Part shown: positions 32,555-40,977 of the stretch, piece after piece | Numbering within the stretch: position 1 is the stretch's first letter | Layout: every line of letters starts with the position of its first letter | Assembly: GCA_965279135.1 (NCBI GenBank) | Contig: OZ257133.1 | Location: 2,914,001-2,978,000, forward strand | DNA: 64,000 bases | Reading direction: 5' to 3' | Source of the DNA: Croceimicrobium sp965279135 | GTDB lineage: Bacteria > Bacteroidota > Bacteroidia > Flavobacteriales > Schleiferiaceae | Position numbers and translations under genes: made by a program | The notes under the pieces: generated by a model | What the model was told of the DNA's origin: nothing | The model's database searches: none | The model's input: only the letters and a program-made list of their open reading frames with translations

Positions 32555-34229
32555 ATATTTATTTGCATTAAGCCTAATCTTTTTTGCCTTCAGCCTTTCT
32601 GCTCAATCTGAGATTGAGGGAGAAAGGCTGCGGCTTTTTAATGAGCAATTCTTTGCAGCAGAAAATGCTAAGGTTAGGGAAGAGTACGATAAGGCTCTTT
32701 TGCTCTTCGAAACCTTACACCAAAAAGACCCGGAAAATGCACTGGTTAGTTATGAATTAGCTCAACTCTACGCTCGGAATGAAGATGAGCAAAGGGCAAT
32801 TTTTCATGCTGAGCAAGCTTTCAAACTGGAACCGGATAACCTTTGGTACCTGCGCTTGCAATTGGCGGTATACTCGCAGTTTGGACTAGCAGACTTACAA
32901 ATCCAAAGTCTTGAAGACGCCGTTTTAAAATGGGAGGACAATGAAGACTTGCACTTCCAATTGGCGGAGGCCTATTATCGCAATGGAAAATGGTCCGAGG
33001 CAATAGAGCGACTGGATAAGCTTGAAGAAATAACTGGCTTGAGCGAACAAATCTCTAATCAGAAAAAGGGGATTTACCTGGAGATGGGAGATCTGGACGG
33101 AGCAACCAAAGAGCTTCAAAAACTCATCATGCAGTACCCTAAAAACCTTGACTACAGAGGTTCCCTGGGTCAGCTCTATCAGGCCAATGGCAATGAAGAA
33201 AAAGCATTTGAAGTATATCAGGAAATGCTGGCCATTGATTCCCTCGATCCGAGACCCCATCTGGATTTGGCTAACTATTATCAAAGCCGTGGAGAGCTGC
33301 ACCGATCTTTGTTCCACCTGAAAAAGGCTATGGGCAGTAAGCAGATGGACATGGAGCGGAAGATTGCCGTCCTACTAAGTCTATTTGAAGCCTCTAGTAG
33401 TGATAGCGTCTTAAAAGCTAAAAGCTTTGAACTTTTGGATGAAATTGTGGCTCAAGAGCCAGAAGATCCCCGAATCTATGCAATGTATGGCGACTATCTC
33501 TCTCGAGAAGGGAAGGACAGGGAAGCAATTAGCTTCTATAAGAAGGCCTTGCAATACGGAGAAAAGTTTCAAATCTGGGAGCAAATCCTATTGATTGAAA
33601 TGCAAAACCGGCTCTTTGAAGAATTGAGGAAAGACGCGGTACAAGCCCTCGAAACCTATCCAAATCAACCATTACCCTATTTATTAGCAGGCATCGCTTT
33701 TCACGAATCTAAGGATTTGATTGAAGCTCAAGAATATTTGGAAGATGGATTGAGTTATGTATTTAATAATGCCCGTTTACAGGGAGAGTTCTACCTGCAG
33801 TTGGCAGCCGTGTTCCATGACCTGGAAAATCACCGTGAAAGCGATTACTATTTTGAGGAGGTTTTAGCAATTAATCCCAATCATGCCGGGGCATTAAACA
33901 ACTATGCCTATTACCTTTCTTTACGCGATGAAAAGCTTGAAAAGGCCTTGGTGATGAGCGAGAAAGCCAATCGAATAAGCCCCGAGAATCCTGTTTACCT
34001 GGACACAAAAGCCTGGGTGCTTCATCGGCTGGGCAGGAATGAAGAGGCGAAAGGCTTCATGGAACGAGCACTTGTTCTAATGGCCGCCCCTGAAGCTGAA
34101 CTACTGGATCATTATGGTGATATTTTGCTGGCTTTAGGAGATAATGAAGCGGCCCGACAACAGTTCGAAAAGGCGCAAAGTATAGAACCAACCGAAGAAC
34201 GGAGTCAAAAAATAAATGCACTTCCCTAA
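32532..34229 (+). CDS. Exported tetratricopeptide-repeat protein
   Basis: A 565-residue TPR protein. A signal peptide (ITAFWNKYLFALSLIF then FAFSLSAQ) is followed by about 12 TPR-like units (for example ALVSYELAQLYARNEDEQRA, NHAGALNNYAYYLSLRDEKL). The protein has no ATG start. The candidates are GTG 32532 or TTG 32529, just before the signal peptide, and TTG 32484 further inside the upstream gene. I prefer 32532 since it gives a normal signal peptide and a 23-base overlap. TPR proteins scaffold complexes, and with DUF4292 and EnvC next door an envelope or cell-division role is likely. Confidence 0.82.
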   Translation: MITAFWNKYLFALSLIFFAFSLSAQSEIEGERLRLFNEQFFAAENAKVREEYDKALLLFETLHQKDPENALVSYELAQLYARNEDEQRAIFHAEQAFKLEPDNLWYLRLQLAVYSQFGLADLQIQSLEDAVLKWEDNEDLHFQLAEAYYRNGKWSEAIERLDKLEEITGLSEQISNQKKGIYLEMGDLDGATKELQKLIMQYPKNLDYRGSLGQLYQANGNEEKAFEVYQEMLAIDSLDPRPHLDLANYYQSRGELHRSLFHLKKAMGSKQMDMERKIAVLLSLFEASSSDSVLKAKSFELLDEIVAQEPEDPRIYAMYGDYLSREGKDREAISFYKKALQYGEKFQIWEQILLIEMQNRLFEELRKDAVQALETYPNQPLPYLLAGIAFHESKDLIEAQEYLEDGLSYVFNNARLQGEFYLQLAAVFHDLENHRESDYYFEEVLAINPNHAGALNNYAYYLSLRDEKLEKALVMSEKANRISPENPVYLDTKAWVLHRLGRNEEAKGFMERALVLMAAPEAELLDHYGDILLALGDNEAARQQFEKAQSIEPTEERSQKINALP

Positions 34230-35014
34230 TGCGGAAAACCCTTTATATCGTCCTGCTGGCGGGACTTGTCTACTCCTGCGGACCCAAGGTTAAACTACCT
34301 GAGGGTGCGCCACCATACCTTAAAACCGAAAAGCTAATTGAAAAGGCTCAGGAGGGCAGTTTGGATTTTGAAACTCTGGTGCTTAAAGGAAAAGGGCGTT
34401 TTGAAGACTCTAAGCAAAAACAAAGCTTTCGATTTGAAATTCGCATAGCTAAAGACAGTCTTATTTGGGTGGATGTGGCCGACCCGTTCATCGGGATAAA
34501 GGTGGCACGGGGACAGCTCAGCCGAGAAAAGCTATCTTTTTACAACCGCCTGGAACGCAATTACCAGGAAGGCTCGAGTTCAGAGCTAGCCAAGTCCCTG
34601 GGATTCAGTTTTGATTTTGAACCAATGATGTCAGTTCTAAGTGCCAGCTTTTTGGAATGGAATCAGAAATGGTATCAGGACTATCAGCCTGGGAATTATC
34701 AATTGGTTAACTACCCTTTGGAAGAAGGTCAGGCTCCGCCTTCATCCGAATATCCTTTAATCACTCAAATGCTATCTCCTCGAGAGTACCGAAATCTGGA
34801 ATATCATTTTCGGAGACCACAAAATGGACAGGATATGCAGATAGTTTTTAGCGAATACAAAAGCTTCGATGCCCTCAGTTTTCCTGAATCCCTCGAGTTA
34901 AAGTATACTGAAGCACAAAAGAACCTGCGTATCCAACTGGAATTCAGCGACGTAATAATCAATAAGAATCTGAGTTATCCTTTCCGCATTCCTCCTTCAT
35001 ATGAAAAGCTTTAG
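34229..35014 (+). CDS. DUF4292-family lipoprotein
   Basis: A lipoprotein of 261 residues with lipobox VYSCG (Cys17). The domain (ETLVLKGKGRFEDSKQKQSF, IWVDVADPFIGIKVARG and SREKLSFYNRLERNYQEG) matches DUF4292, a LolA/LolB-like beta fold common in Bacteroidota. By structural analogy it may bind lipid or lipoprotein at the outer membrane, but the function is not proven. It starts in a TAATG overlap with the TPR gene and overlaps the EnvC-like gene by 14 bases, so the three are tightly coupled. Confidence 0.88.
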   Translation: MRKTLYIVLLAGLVYSCGPKVKLPEGAPPYLKTEKLIEKAQEGSLDFETLVLKGKGRFEDSKQKQSFRFEIRIAKDSLIWVDVADPFIGIKVARGQLSREKLSFYNRLERNYQEGSSSELAKSLGFSFDFEPMMSVLSASFLEWNQKWYQDYQPGNYQLVNYPLEEGQAPPSSEYPLITQMLSPREYRNLEYHFRRPQNGQDMQIVFSEYKSFDALSFPESLELKYTEAQKNLRIQLEFSDVIINKNLSYPFRIPPSYEKL

Positions 35015-36356
35015 GATTCTTGTGATACTGGCCTTGCTTTTAGGTCATTTTGGAAGTCTTTCTGCCCAGAGTAAAAAGCGACAGGAATTAGAGGCCCAAA
35101 AGATTCGCCTCATGGACGAAATCGCCCTCGCCAATCGCATTCTGGCAGAAACCCAAAAAGATCGCAAGAGCTCTTTGGGAACTATAGAAACAGTGCAGCA
35201 AAAGATAGAATTGAGACAAAAGCTCATTCGGACTTTAGACCGCGAGGTTGAACTAATGAGCGGGGAAGAAAAGGATCTGCAAAGTGAAATTGATACACTT
35301 AGAGTAAGAGTGGAGCGGCAAAAGGAAGAGTATGCACAAATGATCCGTCAAGCCTATAAGAGCAGAAAAAACAGTAGTCGGTTAATGTTCATTCTTTCCT
35401 CCAGTGATTTCAATCAAGCGATGCGTCGTATTGAGTATTTAAAACAATACAGTGCTTATCGCCAGCAGAAAATAAAGGAAATTGAAGCACAAGAAAAGGA
35501 GTTGGCAGCCGCCATGGAGCGATTGAGGGTGCAGAAATTACGCAAGAATGCAGTGCGAGGACAACTACAAGAAGAAAGTCGCAAACTTGGAAATGAAAAA
35601 CTAAGCCAGGAAGAAGCCATTAAGACCTACCAGGCGATGGAAACAGATTTGGAGAAAAAGCTCAAGGCCAAGTTGAAGCAAGCCAATGAGGTTGAAAAGC
35701 AAATCCAAAAAATCATTGCAGAAGAGATTGAACGGGCCAGAGCCTTAGCTACCCGTAAAAATTTGGAAGATCGCGCTATAGATTTAGGACTGGTTCGCGG
35801 TAAAGACTTTAGCTCTAACACCTCCAATGATCGCCTGGAAGGCCTGATCGAAAAGGCTGAGGATGAGCGAAAGGCCGCAAATAAACCAGCCATTGCAAAA
35901 CCCGAAACCTTTGAACTTACCCCAGCAGCGCGAACTTTGGCCGCAAATTTTGCCGCAAATCAAAAAAGGCTGCCCTGGCCAGTAGAGCGAGGCTTAGTCA
36001 CCTCCAAATTCGGACCTCAACGACACCCCGTCGTGAAATCTGTTATCATTGATAATAGTGGAGTAGATATTGCCACTGAAGGCAATGCTCCAATCCGATC
36101 AATCTTTGATGGTGAAGTAAGTCGGATGTTCCGATTACCGGATGGACAGCTCGTGGTGATCATTAATCATGGCTCCTACTTTTCAGTGTATCAGGGAATC
36201 ACGGATGTTACCGTAAGCAAAGGCGAGAAGATTAAGAAAGAACAGGTTATTGGCTCTGCCTATACTAATCCAATAAACGCCCAAACCAAGCTTCATTTTG
36301 AAATCTGGAAAGACAACAATGCGGTAAATCCATTGCTATGGCTTAGCAACCGGTAG
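35001..36356 (+). CDS. EnvC-like murein hydrolase activator, degenerate LytM (M23) domain
   Basis: An exported 451-residue protein: signal peptide (1-22), long coiled coil (about 23-250), linker, and C-terminal M23/LytM domain (about 325-448). The catalytic zinc set of active LytM enzymes is incomplete: the HxxxD site reads NSGVD (His to Asn), the LYAH-type His is absent (SVYQG), and only one His remains at KLHFE. So it probably does not cut peptidoglycan itself but, like EnvC, switches on an amidase at division. It overlaps the DUF4292 gene by 14 bases and the minus-strand gene downstream by 21 bases. Confidence 0.9.
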   Translation: MKSFRILVILALLLGHFGSLSAQSKKRQELEAQKIRLMDEIALANRILAETQKDRKSSLGTIETVQQKIELRQKLIRTLDREVELMSGEEKDLQSEIDTLRVRVERQKEEYAQMIRQAYKSRKNSSRLMFILSSSDFNQAMRRIEYLKQYSAYRQQKIKEIEAQEKELAAAMERLRVQKLRKNAVRGQLQEESRKLGNEKLSQEEAIKTYQAMETDLEKKLKAKLKQANEVEKQIQKIIAEEIERARALATRKNLEDRAIDLGLVRGKDFSSNTSNDRLEGLIEKAEDERKAANKPAIAKPETFELTPAARTLAANFAANQKRLPWPVERGLVTSKFGPQRHPVVKSVIIDNSGVDIATEGNAPIRSIFDGEVSRMFRLPDGQLVVIINHGSYFSVYQGITDVTVSKGEKIKKEQVIGSAYTNPINAQTKLHFEIWKDNNAVNPLLWLSNR

Positions 36357-36800
36357 TTTCGGGAAAAACCGCCCTGTCCTTTGCGCATAAGCCTCATAAT
36401 CTCGAAAAAAGGCTCTAAGATTTCGTTCTTCATAAGCGCTTTTAAAATAGAAGAAAGTCAATAAGACTAAGGCCATCATTAGGCGATATGGGTTTTCTGT
36501 ATAGAAACCAAATCCGGCCGCAATTAGAAAAAGCCCACCATAGATGGGATGTCGAACCAAAGCAAACACCCCTCCGGTTTTTAATTGAGCATTGGATTTA
36601 GGTTTGGGAAAAGGACTGAGGGAAGTACCTAACTGTTGCAGCGCCCATAATATCTCAATCAGACCAATCAACATTAAGAGCACGGCTGGCCAGGATAAGA
36701 GGTCAGGGCTGCTGTAAGGCAATTCCACCGGTAATAAGTAAAGCACGAAAAGAAGCCCCTGAATTGAAATCCAGAGGTAGTCTTTAAACAATAATCGCAT
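36336..36800 (-). CDS. Isoprenylcysteine carboxyl methyltransferase-like membrane protein
   Basis: A small integral membrane protein of 154 residues. Four or five hydrophobic helices are predicted. The C-terminal motif LVRHPIYGGLFL and the following EERNLRAFF segment are the cofactor-binding part of ICMT/PEMT-type methyltransferases. The substrate in bacteria is unknown. ATG 36800 shares one base with the stop of DUF3276 (TGATG). A TTG one codon earlier is possible. The 3' end overlaps the EnvC-like gene by 21 bases on the other strand. Confidence 0.85.
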   Translation of the reverse strand: MRLLFKDYLWISIQGLLFVLYLLPVELPYSSPDLLSWPAVLLMLIGLIEILWALQQLGTSLSPFPKPKSNAQLKTGGVFALVRHPIYGGLFLIAAGFGFYTENPYRLMMALVLLTFFYFKSAYEERNLRAFFRDYEAYAQRTGRFFPKLPVAKP

Positions 36801-37123
36801 CAATCATCCATATCATCTGACGCCACCTCAGGAATTTCCTGGTCCTTGGCATCATTGGTCAATTCCGTATCATTATCCTCTTCTAAATAGGCCTCAATCT
36901 GCTGATCCATCTCCTGGCTTATTTTAACCAAGTATTTGGTTTCAGAAGTTTCAAAGGGAACTGCCTTAATAGTCTCTCCTTTGGAATTGTTGAAGCGGAT
37001 AATGTCCCTCTCATCATATCCGTATGGATAACGGTCGGTGAACAAGTCTAAAATTTCATTGGTCACATTCTTGTAGTCTACAATCACGCGACGCTTCGCA
37101 TCAGAGCTTTTAATAGAAGCCAT
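36800..37123 (-). CDS. DUF3276 (PUR-alpha-like) nucleic-acid-binding protein
   Basis: A 107-residue protein with the Bacteroidota DUF3276/PUR domain (SDAKRRVIVDYKNVTNEILD, then DIIRFNNSKGETIKAVPFET). The PUR fold binds single-stranded nucleic acid. I chose ATG 37123 because MASIKSSDAKRR is the usual start; an upstream in-frame start at 37177 adds residues that look like promoter DNA. The acidic C-terminal tail is low-complexity. The methyltransferase-like gene follows with a 1-base overlap. The biological target is not known. Confidence 0.9.
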   Translation of the reverse strand: MASIKSSDAKRRVIVDYKNVTNEILDLFTDRYPYGYDERDIIRFNNSKGETIKAVPFETSETKYLVKISQEMDQQIEAYLEEDNDTELTNDAKDQEIPEVASDDMDD

Positions 37124-37377
37124 AGATCGTGAAATTGTGTTAATGAAGGGGTTTCTTCTACAAATATGCAGCATCAATTTGCTCGTATCAAGGTAATAAA
37201 TTCAGGAATAGCAAATTTCATGATTCCTTAACGCCACCCGCCTAAGTTGTTGTTTTTTAGATATTAAGCCATAAGTGATCCTTCAATGAGCGCAAGAAGG
37301 TTCAAGTTTTATCCCAGGATGATGGCGTTAAACCTATTGATTAAGCTTAGTATCTTGGGCAAACCAAATCTACCGCC

Positions 37378-38031
37378 ATGCGCAAACCGCTTTTCCTTTT
37401 ATTCGGATTTATCCTTCTGCTTAGCAGCTGCGAAAGCCTCTATTTTACAAAGGCGATGCCTCTGGGAGGAGAAGTCAAGCATGGCTTCCCATACCTCTTT
37501 GAAGGAGAATACAAGTTTTTAGAAAACACCGCAGATAGCAGCTACAGTATTATGCGGATTGAGGCCGTCCAAAGCGATGTTTATGAAATTTCATTTCAGG
37601 ATTCCAGCATTTTTGAAGTTGGCTTTATTCTGGATTTCCGGAATGACCTCTTTATTGAAGTAGATAGTAATCAAAGGACCGATTCTTCCAAATTGGTACT
37701 AAAAGAATATCAGGACAAGTACTATTTATCCTGGTATGTGGAACGCTATGAGGGATGGCAGCTATTGCGCTTTGATATTCAAGAGGATTCTCTAAAAATT
37801 ACAATCCCCAGTTTTGAAGCGCGGCTGTTAAGTAATTATCGAGATGTGAGTCAAAACGACTATCTGGCGGATGCTACCGATCAGGAATTCGTTAATATAC
37901 TTGCTGGATCTGAAGAATATGGTTTCGAAAGAAGTTCTCCTCCTCCAAGGGACCCCACATTCTTTATTATGGGGGGGATCGCACTCTTTCTACTAATCAT
38001 GTTTCTTTACCTCAGTCGGCGAAAGCGCTAA
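37378..38031 (+). CDS. Predicted lipoprotein with C-terminal membrane helix
   Basis: Unrecognised protein of 217 residues. It has a lipoprotein signal (lipobox LSSC, Cys18) and also a hydrophobic helix at about residues 193-212 followed by RRKR. If both are used, the protein would be anchored at both ends, or the C-terminal helix would hold it in the inner membrane. The middle is rich in beta strand (DVYEISFQDSSIFEVGFILD, LVLKEYQDKYYLSWYVERY). It faces a 200-base gap upstream of DUF3276. Its 3' end overlaps the metal permease gene by 39 bases on the opposite strand. The function is unknown. Confidence 0.65.
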   Translation: MRKPLFLLFGFILLLSSCESLYFTKAMPLGGEVKHGFPYLFEGEYKFLENTADSSYSIMRIEAVQSDVYEISFQDSSIFEVGFILDFRNDLFIEVDSNQRTDSSKLVLKEYQDKYYLSWYVERYEGWQLLRFDIQEDSLKITIPSFEARLLSNYRDVSQNDYLADATDQEFVNILAGSEEYGFERSSPPPRDPTFFIMGGIALFLLIMFLYLSRRKR

Positions 38032-38883
38032 AGGCTTATTACGCTTTAACAACCTTAAAGCAATAACACTTAGCAGAAGAAGTATACCCGCCACTGTTAC
38101 CATGGCACCAGCGATACTACCGTTTAAGCTTGCCGCCAGATAATATCCGCCCACCGCACTTAGTACTCCCAAGGTAACCGCCAAAACCAACATTGGTATC
38201 AAAGACTTACTCCAGAGGTAAGCAGTAGCAGCAGGCACAACCAACAGAGCTACAATAAGTATGGCACCGACAATCTCAAAGGACAAAACAGTCACCAAAC
38301 TTACCATGGCCATAAAACTAAAATGCCATACCTGGGTACGGACTCCTAGGGAACGTGCGTGATCTTCATTAAAAGACAGGAGTTTTAATCCTTTAAAAGA
38401 AAATAGCAAGTAAAGCATTGTTACTGCGAGAAGGGTAGCAGAAACCAATAGTGGTCGAGGTAAATACCAATTCGTTCCGAGCTTTATCAAATCCAGGGGC
38501 ACATAGGCAATCTCTCCATATAAAACACACTCCTCATCCAAATCCACCTGTCCGGTATAAGCACTAATGAGGAGTACGCCAATAGCAAACAACCAGGTAA
38601 AGCTAATTCCAATAGAAGCATCCTCCGGCAGTCGAGCTTTGCGGTGTAATAGTTCGATAAGGAAGGTGGCCAGCAATCCACTACCGGCAGCACCAATAAG
38701 AAGAAAGATACTCTCCCGATAACCAGATAGAAGAAATGCCACCACAATGCCCGGTAAGACGGCATGCGAAATAGCATCCCCCAGCATTGCCATTCTGCGC
38801 AGCACTAAGAAACTACCCAAAATGGCGGCACTGGCCGCGACCATCGCACCGGTGAGAATGATATAGAAGGATTCCTGAGTCAT
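37993..38883 (-). CDS. Metal ABC transporter permease (ABC-3 family, second permease)
   Basis: An inner-membrane permease of 296 residues of the ZnuB/MntB/TroC family. Eight or nine hydrophobic helices are visible, with typical motifs AAILGSFLVLRRMAMLGDAISH and GDAISHAVLPGIVV. It is last in the DtxR-operon, starting in an ATGA overlap with the permease-DtxR fusion gene, so it probably pairs with that permease in one channel. The metal is probably manganese, iron or zinc, according to the regulator. Confidence 0.93.
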   Translation of the reverse strand: MTQESFYIILTGAMVAASAAILGSFLVLRRMAMLGDAISHAVLPGIVVAFLLSGYRESIFLLIGAAGSGLLATFLIELLHRKARLPEDASIGISFTWLFAIGVLLISAYTGQVDLDEECVLYGEIAYVPLDLIKLGTNWYLPRPLLVSATLLAVTMLYLLFSFKGLKLLSFNEDHARSLGVRTQVWHFSFMAMVSLVTVLSFEIVGAILIVALLVVPAATAYLWSKSLIPMLVLAVTLGVLSAVGGYYLAASLNGSIAGAMVTVAGILLLLSVIALRLLKRNKPLALSPTEVKKHD

Positions 38884-40169
38884 TTTTGATAGGGTATTGG
38901 GCTCTCGTGAGGGTCCTTTTCGGGATAACCCAACTCCTGAATCAACTGAGTCTCAATCTCCGGAGAAATAATATGCTCCATTGTTTCAGCATTTGGATGG
39001 ATGTGATCCGCCTTAAAACGCAATCTCTGGGTGAGATACATCTCCCACAATCGATGCAAGCGCACGATGCGACGAGCTTCATCCAAACCCGCTCTACTAA
39101 ATTGAAATAACTCTCCCTGCCGCAATAAATGTCCTTTCCGTAATAATCTTCTCAATGACAGTTTTAATGCCTCCGGCTCAAAATCCCTCACTTGGCTTAA
39201 TCCCGAAGGATCATACCAATCGGCCAGGTTAGCTTCACGCTCTCCCAGATGATAGAAAGCTTTCAAGACATTCTCGTCATTAATTTTCTTTTGATGATTT
39301 CTTTGGATTAGCAAACGAGAAACAATACCCTTTTTAGGTGCGAAGAACAGGGAAAACAATGCTACCAAAGAGAGGCAGATCACTATCCATGGTCCGGTAG
39401 GCATATTGGGAGCAGTAAAACTGATTAATGTTCCTCCCAGAGCCGAAAAACCAGCGATGAGCGCAGCTAACCAAAGCATCGTTTTTAATCGATCGGTGAA
39501 ATTTCGCGCCGCGGCACTTGGAGTGATCAATAGGGCCGCCATTAAAACTACTCCGATCGCCTGAATGCCCAGAGTAATCGCCAATACCATTAAGCTGTTC
39601 ATTAATATGCGCAATCCCCGCACCGGTAAACCGAGACTAAGTGCAAACTCGGGGTTAAAACTCATCAATCGGAATTCCTTAAAGAAAAGCATCGTGATGA
39701 TAAAAAGAATCAGCGCCATCCCTCCATAGGTGTACAGATCAAGATTCCGCATTGCCGCTGCCTGTCCAAACAAAAAATCGTCTAAGCCACTTTGGGCACC
39801 ATTACCCGTTTGTTGAATATAGGTTAGAAGTAAAATTCCCAGGCCAAAAAAGACGCTCAAGACCGTGGCAATCGCTGTATCATGACTCAACTTGGTATGA
39901 TTAGACAGATAATCCATAAAGGCCAGGGACAGCCACCCACTAATTAATGCTCCAAGCATCAACCACCAGGGATCCTTAGTACCCGAAAAGATAAAGGCAA
40001 TAGCCACACCGGGTAAAATGGAATGCGCTACTGCATCTCCAACCAATGATCGCTTCTGTAAAAAAGTAAATCCACCCACTACGGCAGCCGAAACCGCCAG
40101 GAAAAAAGTTCCTCCGGCGACTAACCACAATCCTGGGTCCAAAAACCAATTATTTGCCTGAGCTAGCAC
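38880..40169 (-). CDS. Metal ABC transporter permease fused to a DtxR-like domain
   Basis: A 429-residue fusion. Residues about 1-275 are an ABC-3 permease (LVGDAVAHSILPGVAIAFI; PSAAARNFTDRL). Residues about 290-429 are a DtxR/MntR-like winged helix plus metal-binding domain (NVLKAFYHLGEREANLADWY; SLRRLLRKGHLLRQGELFQF; then His372/Glu376 in HRLWEMYL and Glu398/His399 in METMEHII-like TMEHII). The DtxR part thus keeps probable metal ligands and may gate the permease by sensing cytosolic metal. The start is GTG with a 20-base overlap with the ATPase gene. Confidence 0.92.
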   Translation of the reverse strand: MLAQANNWFLDPGLWLVAGGTFFLAVSAAVVGGFTFLQKRSLVGDAVAHSILPGVAIAFIFSGTKDPWWLMLGALISGWLSLAFMDYLSNHTKLSHDTAIATVLSVFFGLGILLLTYIQQTGNGAQSGLDDFLFGQAAAMRNLDLYTYGGMALILFIITMLFFKEFRLMSFNPEFALSLGLPVRGLRILMNSLMVLAITLGIQAIGVVLMAALLITPSAAARNFTDRLKTMLWLAALIAGFSALGGTLISFTAPNMPTGPWIVICLSLVALFSLFFAPKKGIVSRLLIQRNHQKKINDENVLKAFYHLGEREANLADWYDPSGLSQVRDFEPEALKLSLRRLLRKGHLLRQGELFQFSRAGLDEARRIVRLHRLWEMYLTQRLRFKADHIHPNAETMEHIISPEIETQLIQELGYPEKDPHESPIPYQK

Positions 40170-40977
40170 CTTTCTCTTTAAACTCTTTTTCGCGAACCGG
40201 AAATGCGGTGCTGGTTATAATTTGAGATAGCTTCGAAAGTACCGTGAGACGTCCTCCGTAAGCTTCCTTCAAGTTTTCCTGACTAAAAACCATTTCCTTC
40301 GGACCATACGCTACTAAACGGGTATTGAGTAGAACAATCGAATCAAAGTATTGATAGGCTGTCTGAAGATCATGATGCACAATTATCACTGTTCGCCCCT
40401 CATCTCTGAGCTCGCCTAAAACCTGTAATATAGCCTCTTCCGTAGCGGCGTCAACTCCTACAAATGGCTCGTCCATCAGATACAGGTCGGCATTTCGGGC
40501 TAATGATCTTGCCAAAAAAACTCTTTGCTGCTGGCCCCCGGAAAGCTGTCCAATCTGACGACTCGCGTATTCCAACATACCTACTTTTTCCAGAGCCTGA
40601 TCAACCAAGTCTTGATCTGAAGCGGAAAGCTTTGACATCAAATTAGACGGTCTGTAGCGTCCCATCTCCACGACTTCCCTAACTGATATTGGAAACTGCC
40701 AATCTACTGATTCACGTTGGGGCACATAACTCACTCGATCGCGAACCTCGTTTAAGGGTTTTCCAAAAAGCCGCACATATCCGCTATCCGGCTCCATTAG
40801 ACCCATAATATTCCGCAGTAGAGTGGTCTTGCCGCTGCCATTTGGACCTACGATACCTACCAATTGGCTTCCATTGAGCTCGAAATCAATGTCCCAGAGG
40901 ACCGGCTTTCGATCATAGCTAGCACCAAGGTTATGCACCTCTAACACACAAGTCTCAATATGTTGATTATCAGACAT
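40150..40977 (-). CDS. Metal ABC transporter ATP-binding protein
   Basis: ATPase of 275 residues for the metal importer. Walker A is GPNGSGKTT (about residues 39-47), the signature is LSGGQQQRVFLARSL, Walker B is LYLMDEPFVGVD and the switch His is in VHHDLQTA. The family is the ZnuC/MntA type. It overlaps the binding-protein gene by 1 base (TAATG) and the permease-DtxR gene by 20 bases. Confidence 0.95.
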   Translation of the reverse strand: MSDNQHIETCVLEVHNLGASYDRKPVLWDIDFELNGSQLVGIVGPNGSGKTTLLRNIMGLMEPDSGYVRLFGKPLNEVRDRVSYVPQRESVDWQFPISVREVVEMGRYRPSNLMSKLSASDQDLVDQALEKVGMLEYASRQIGQLSGGQQQRVFLARSLARNADLYLMDEPFVGVDAATEEAILQVLGELRDEGRTVIIVHHDLQTAYQYFDSIVLLNTRLVAYGPKEMVFSQENLKEAYGGRLTVLSKLSQIITSTAFPVREKEFKEKGASSGK

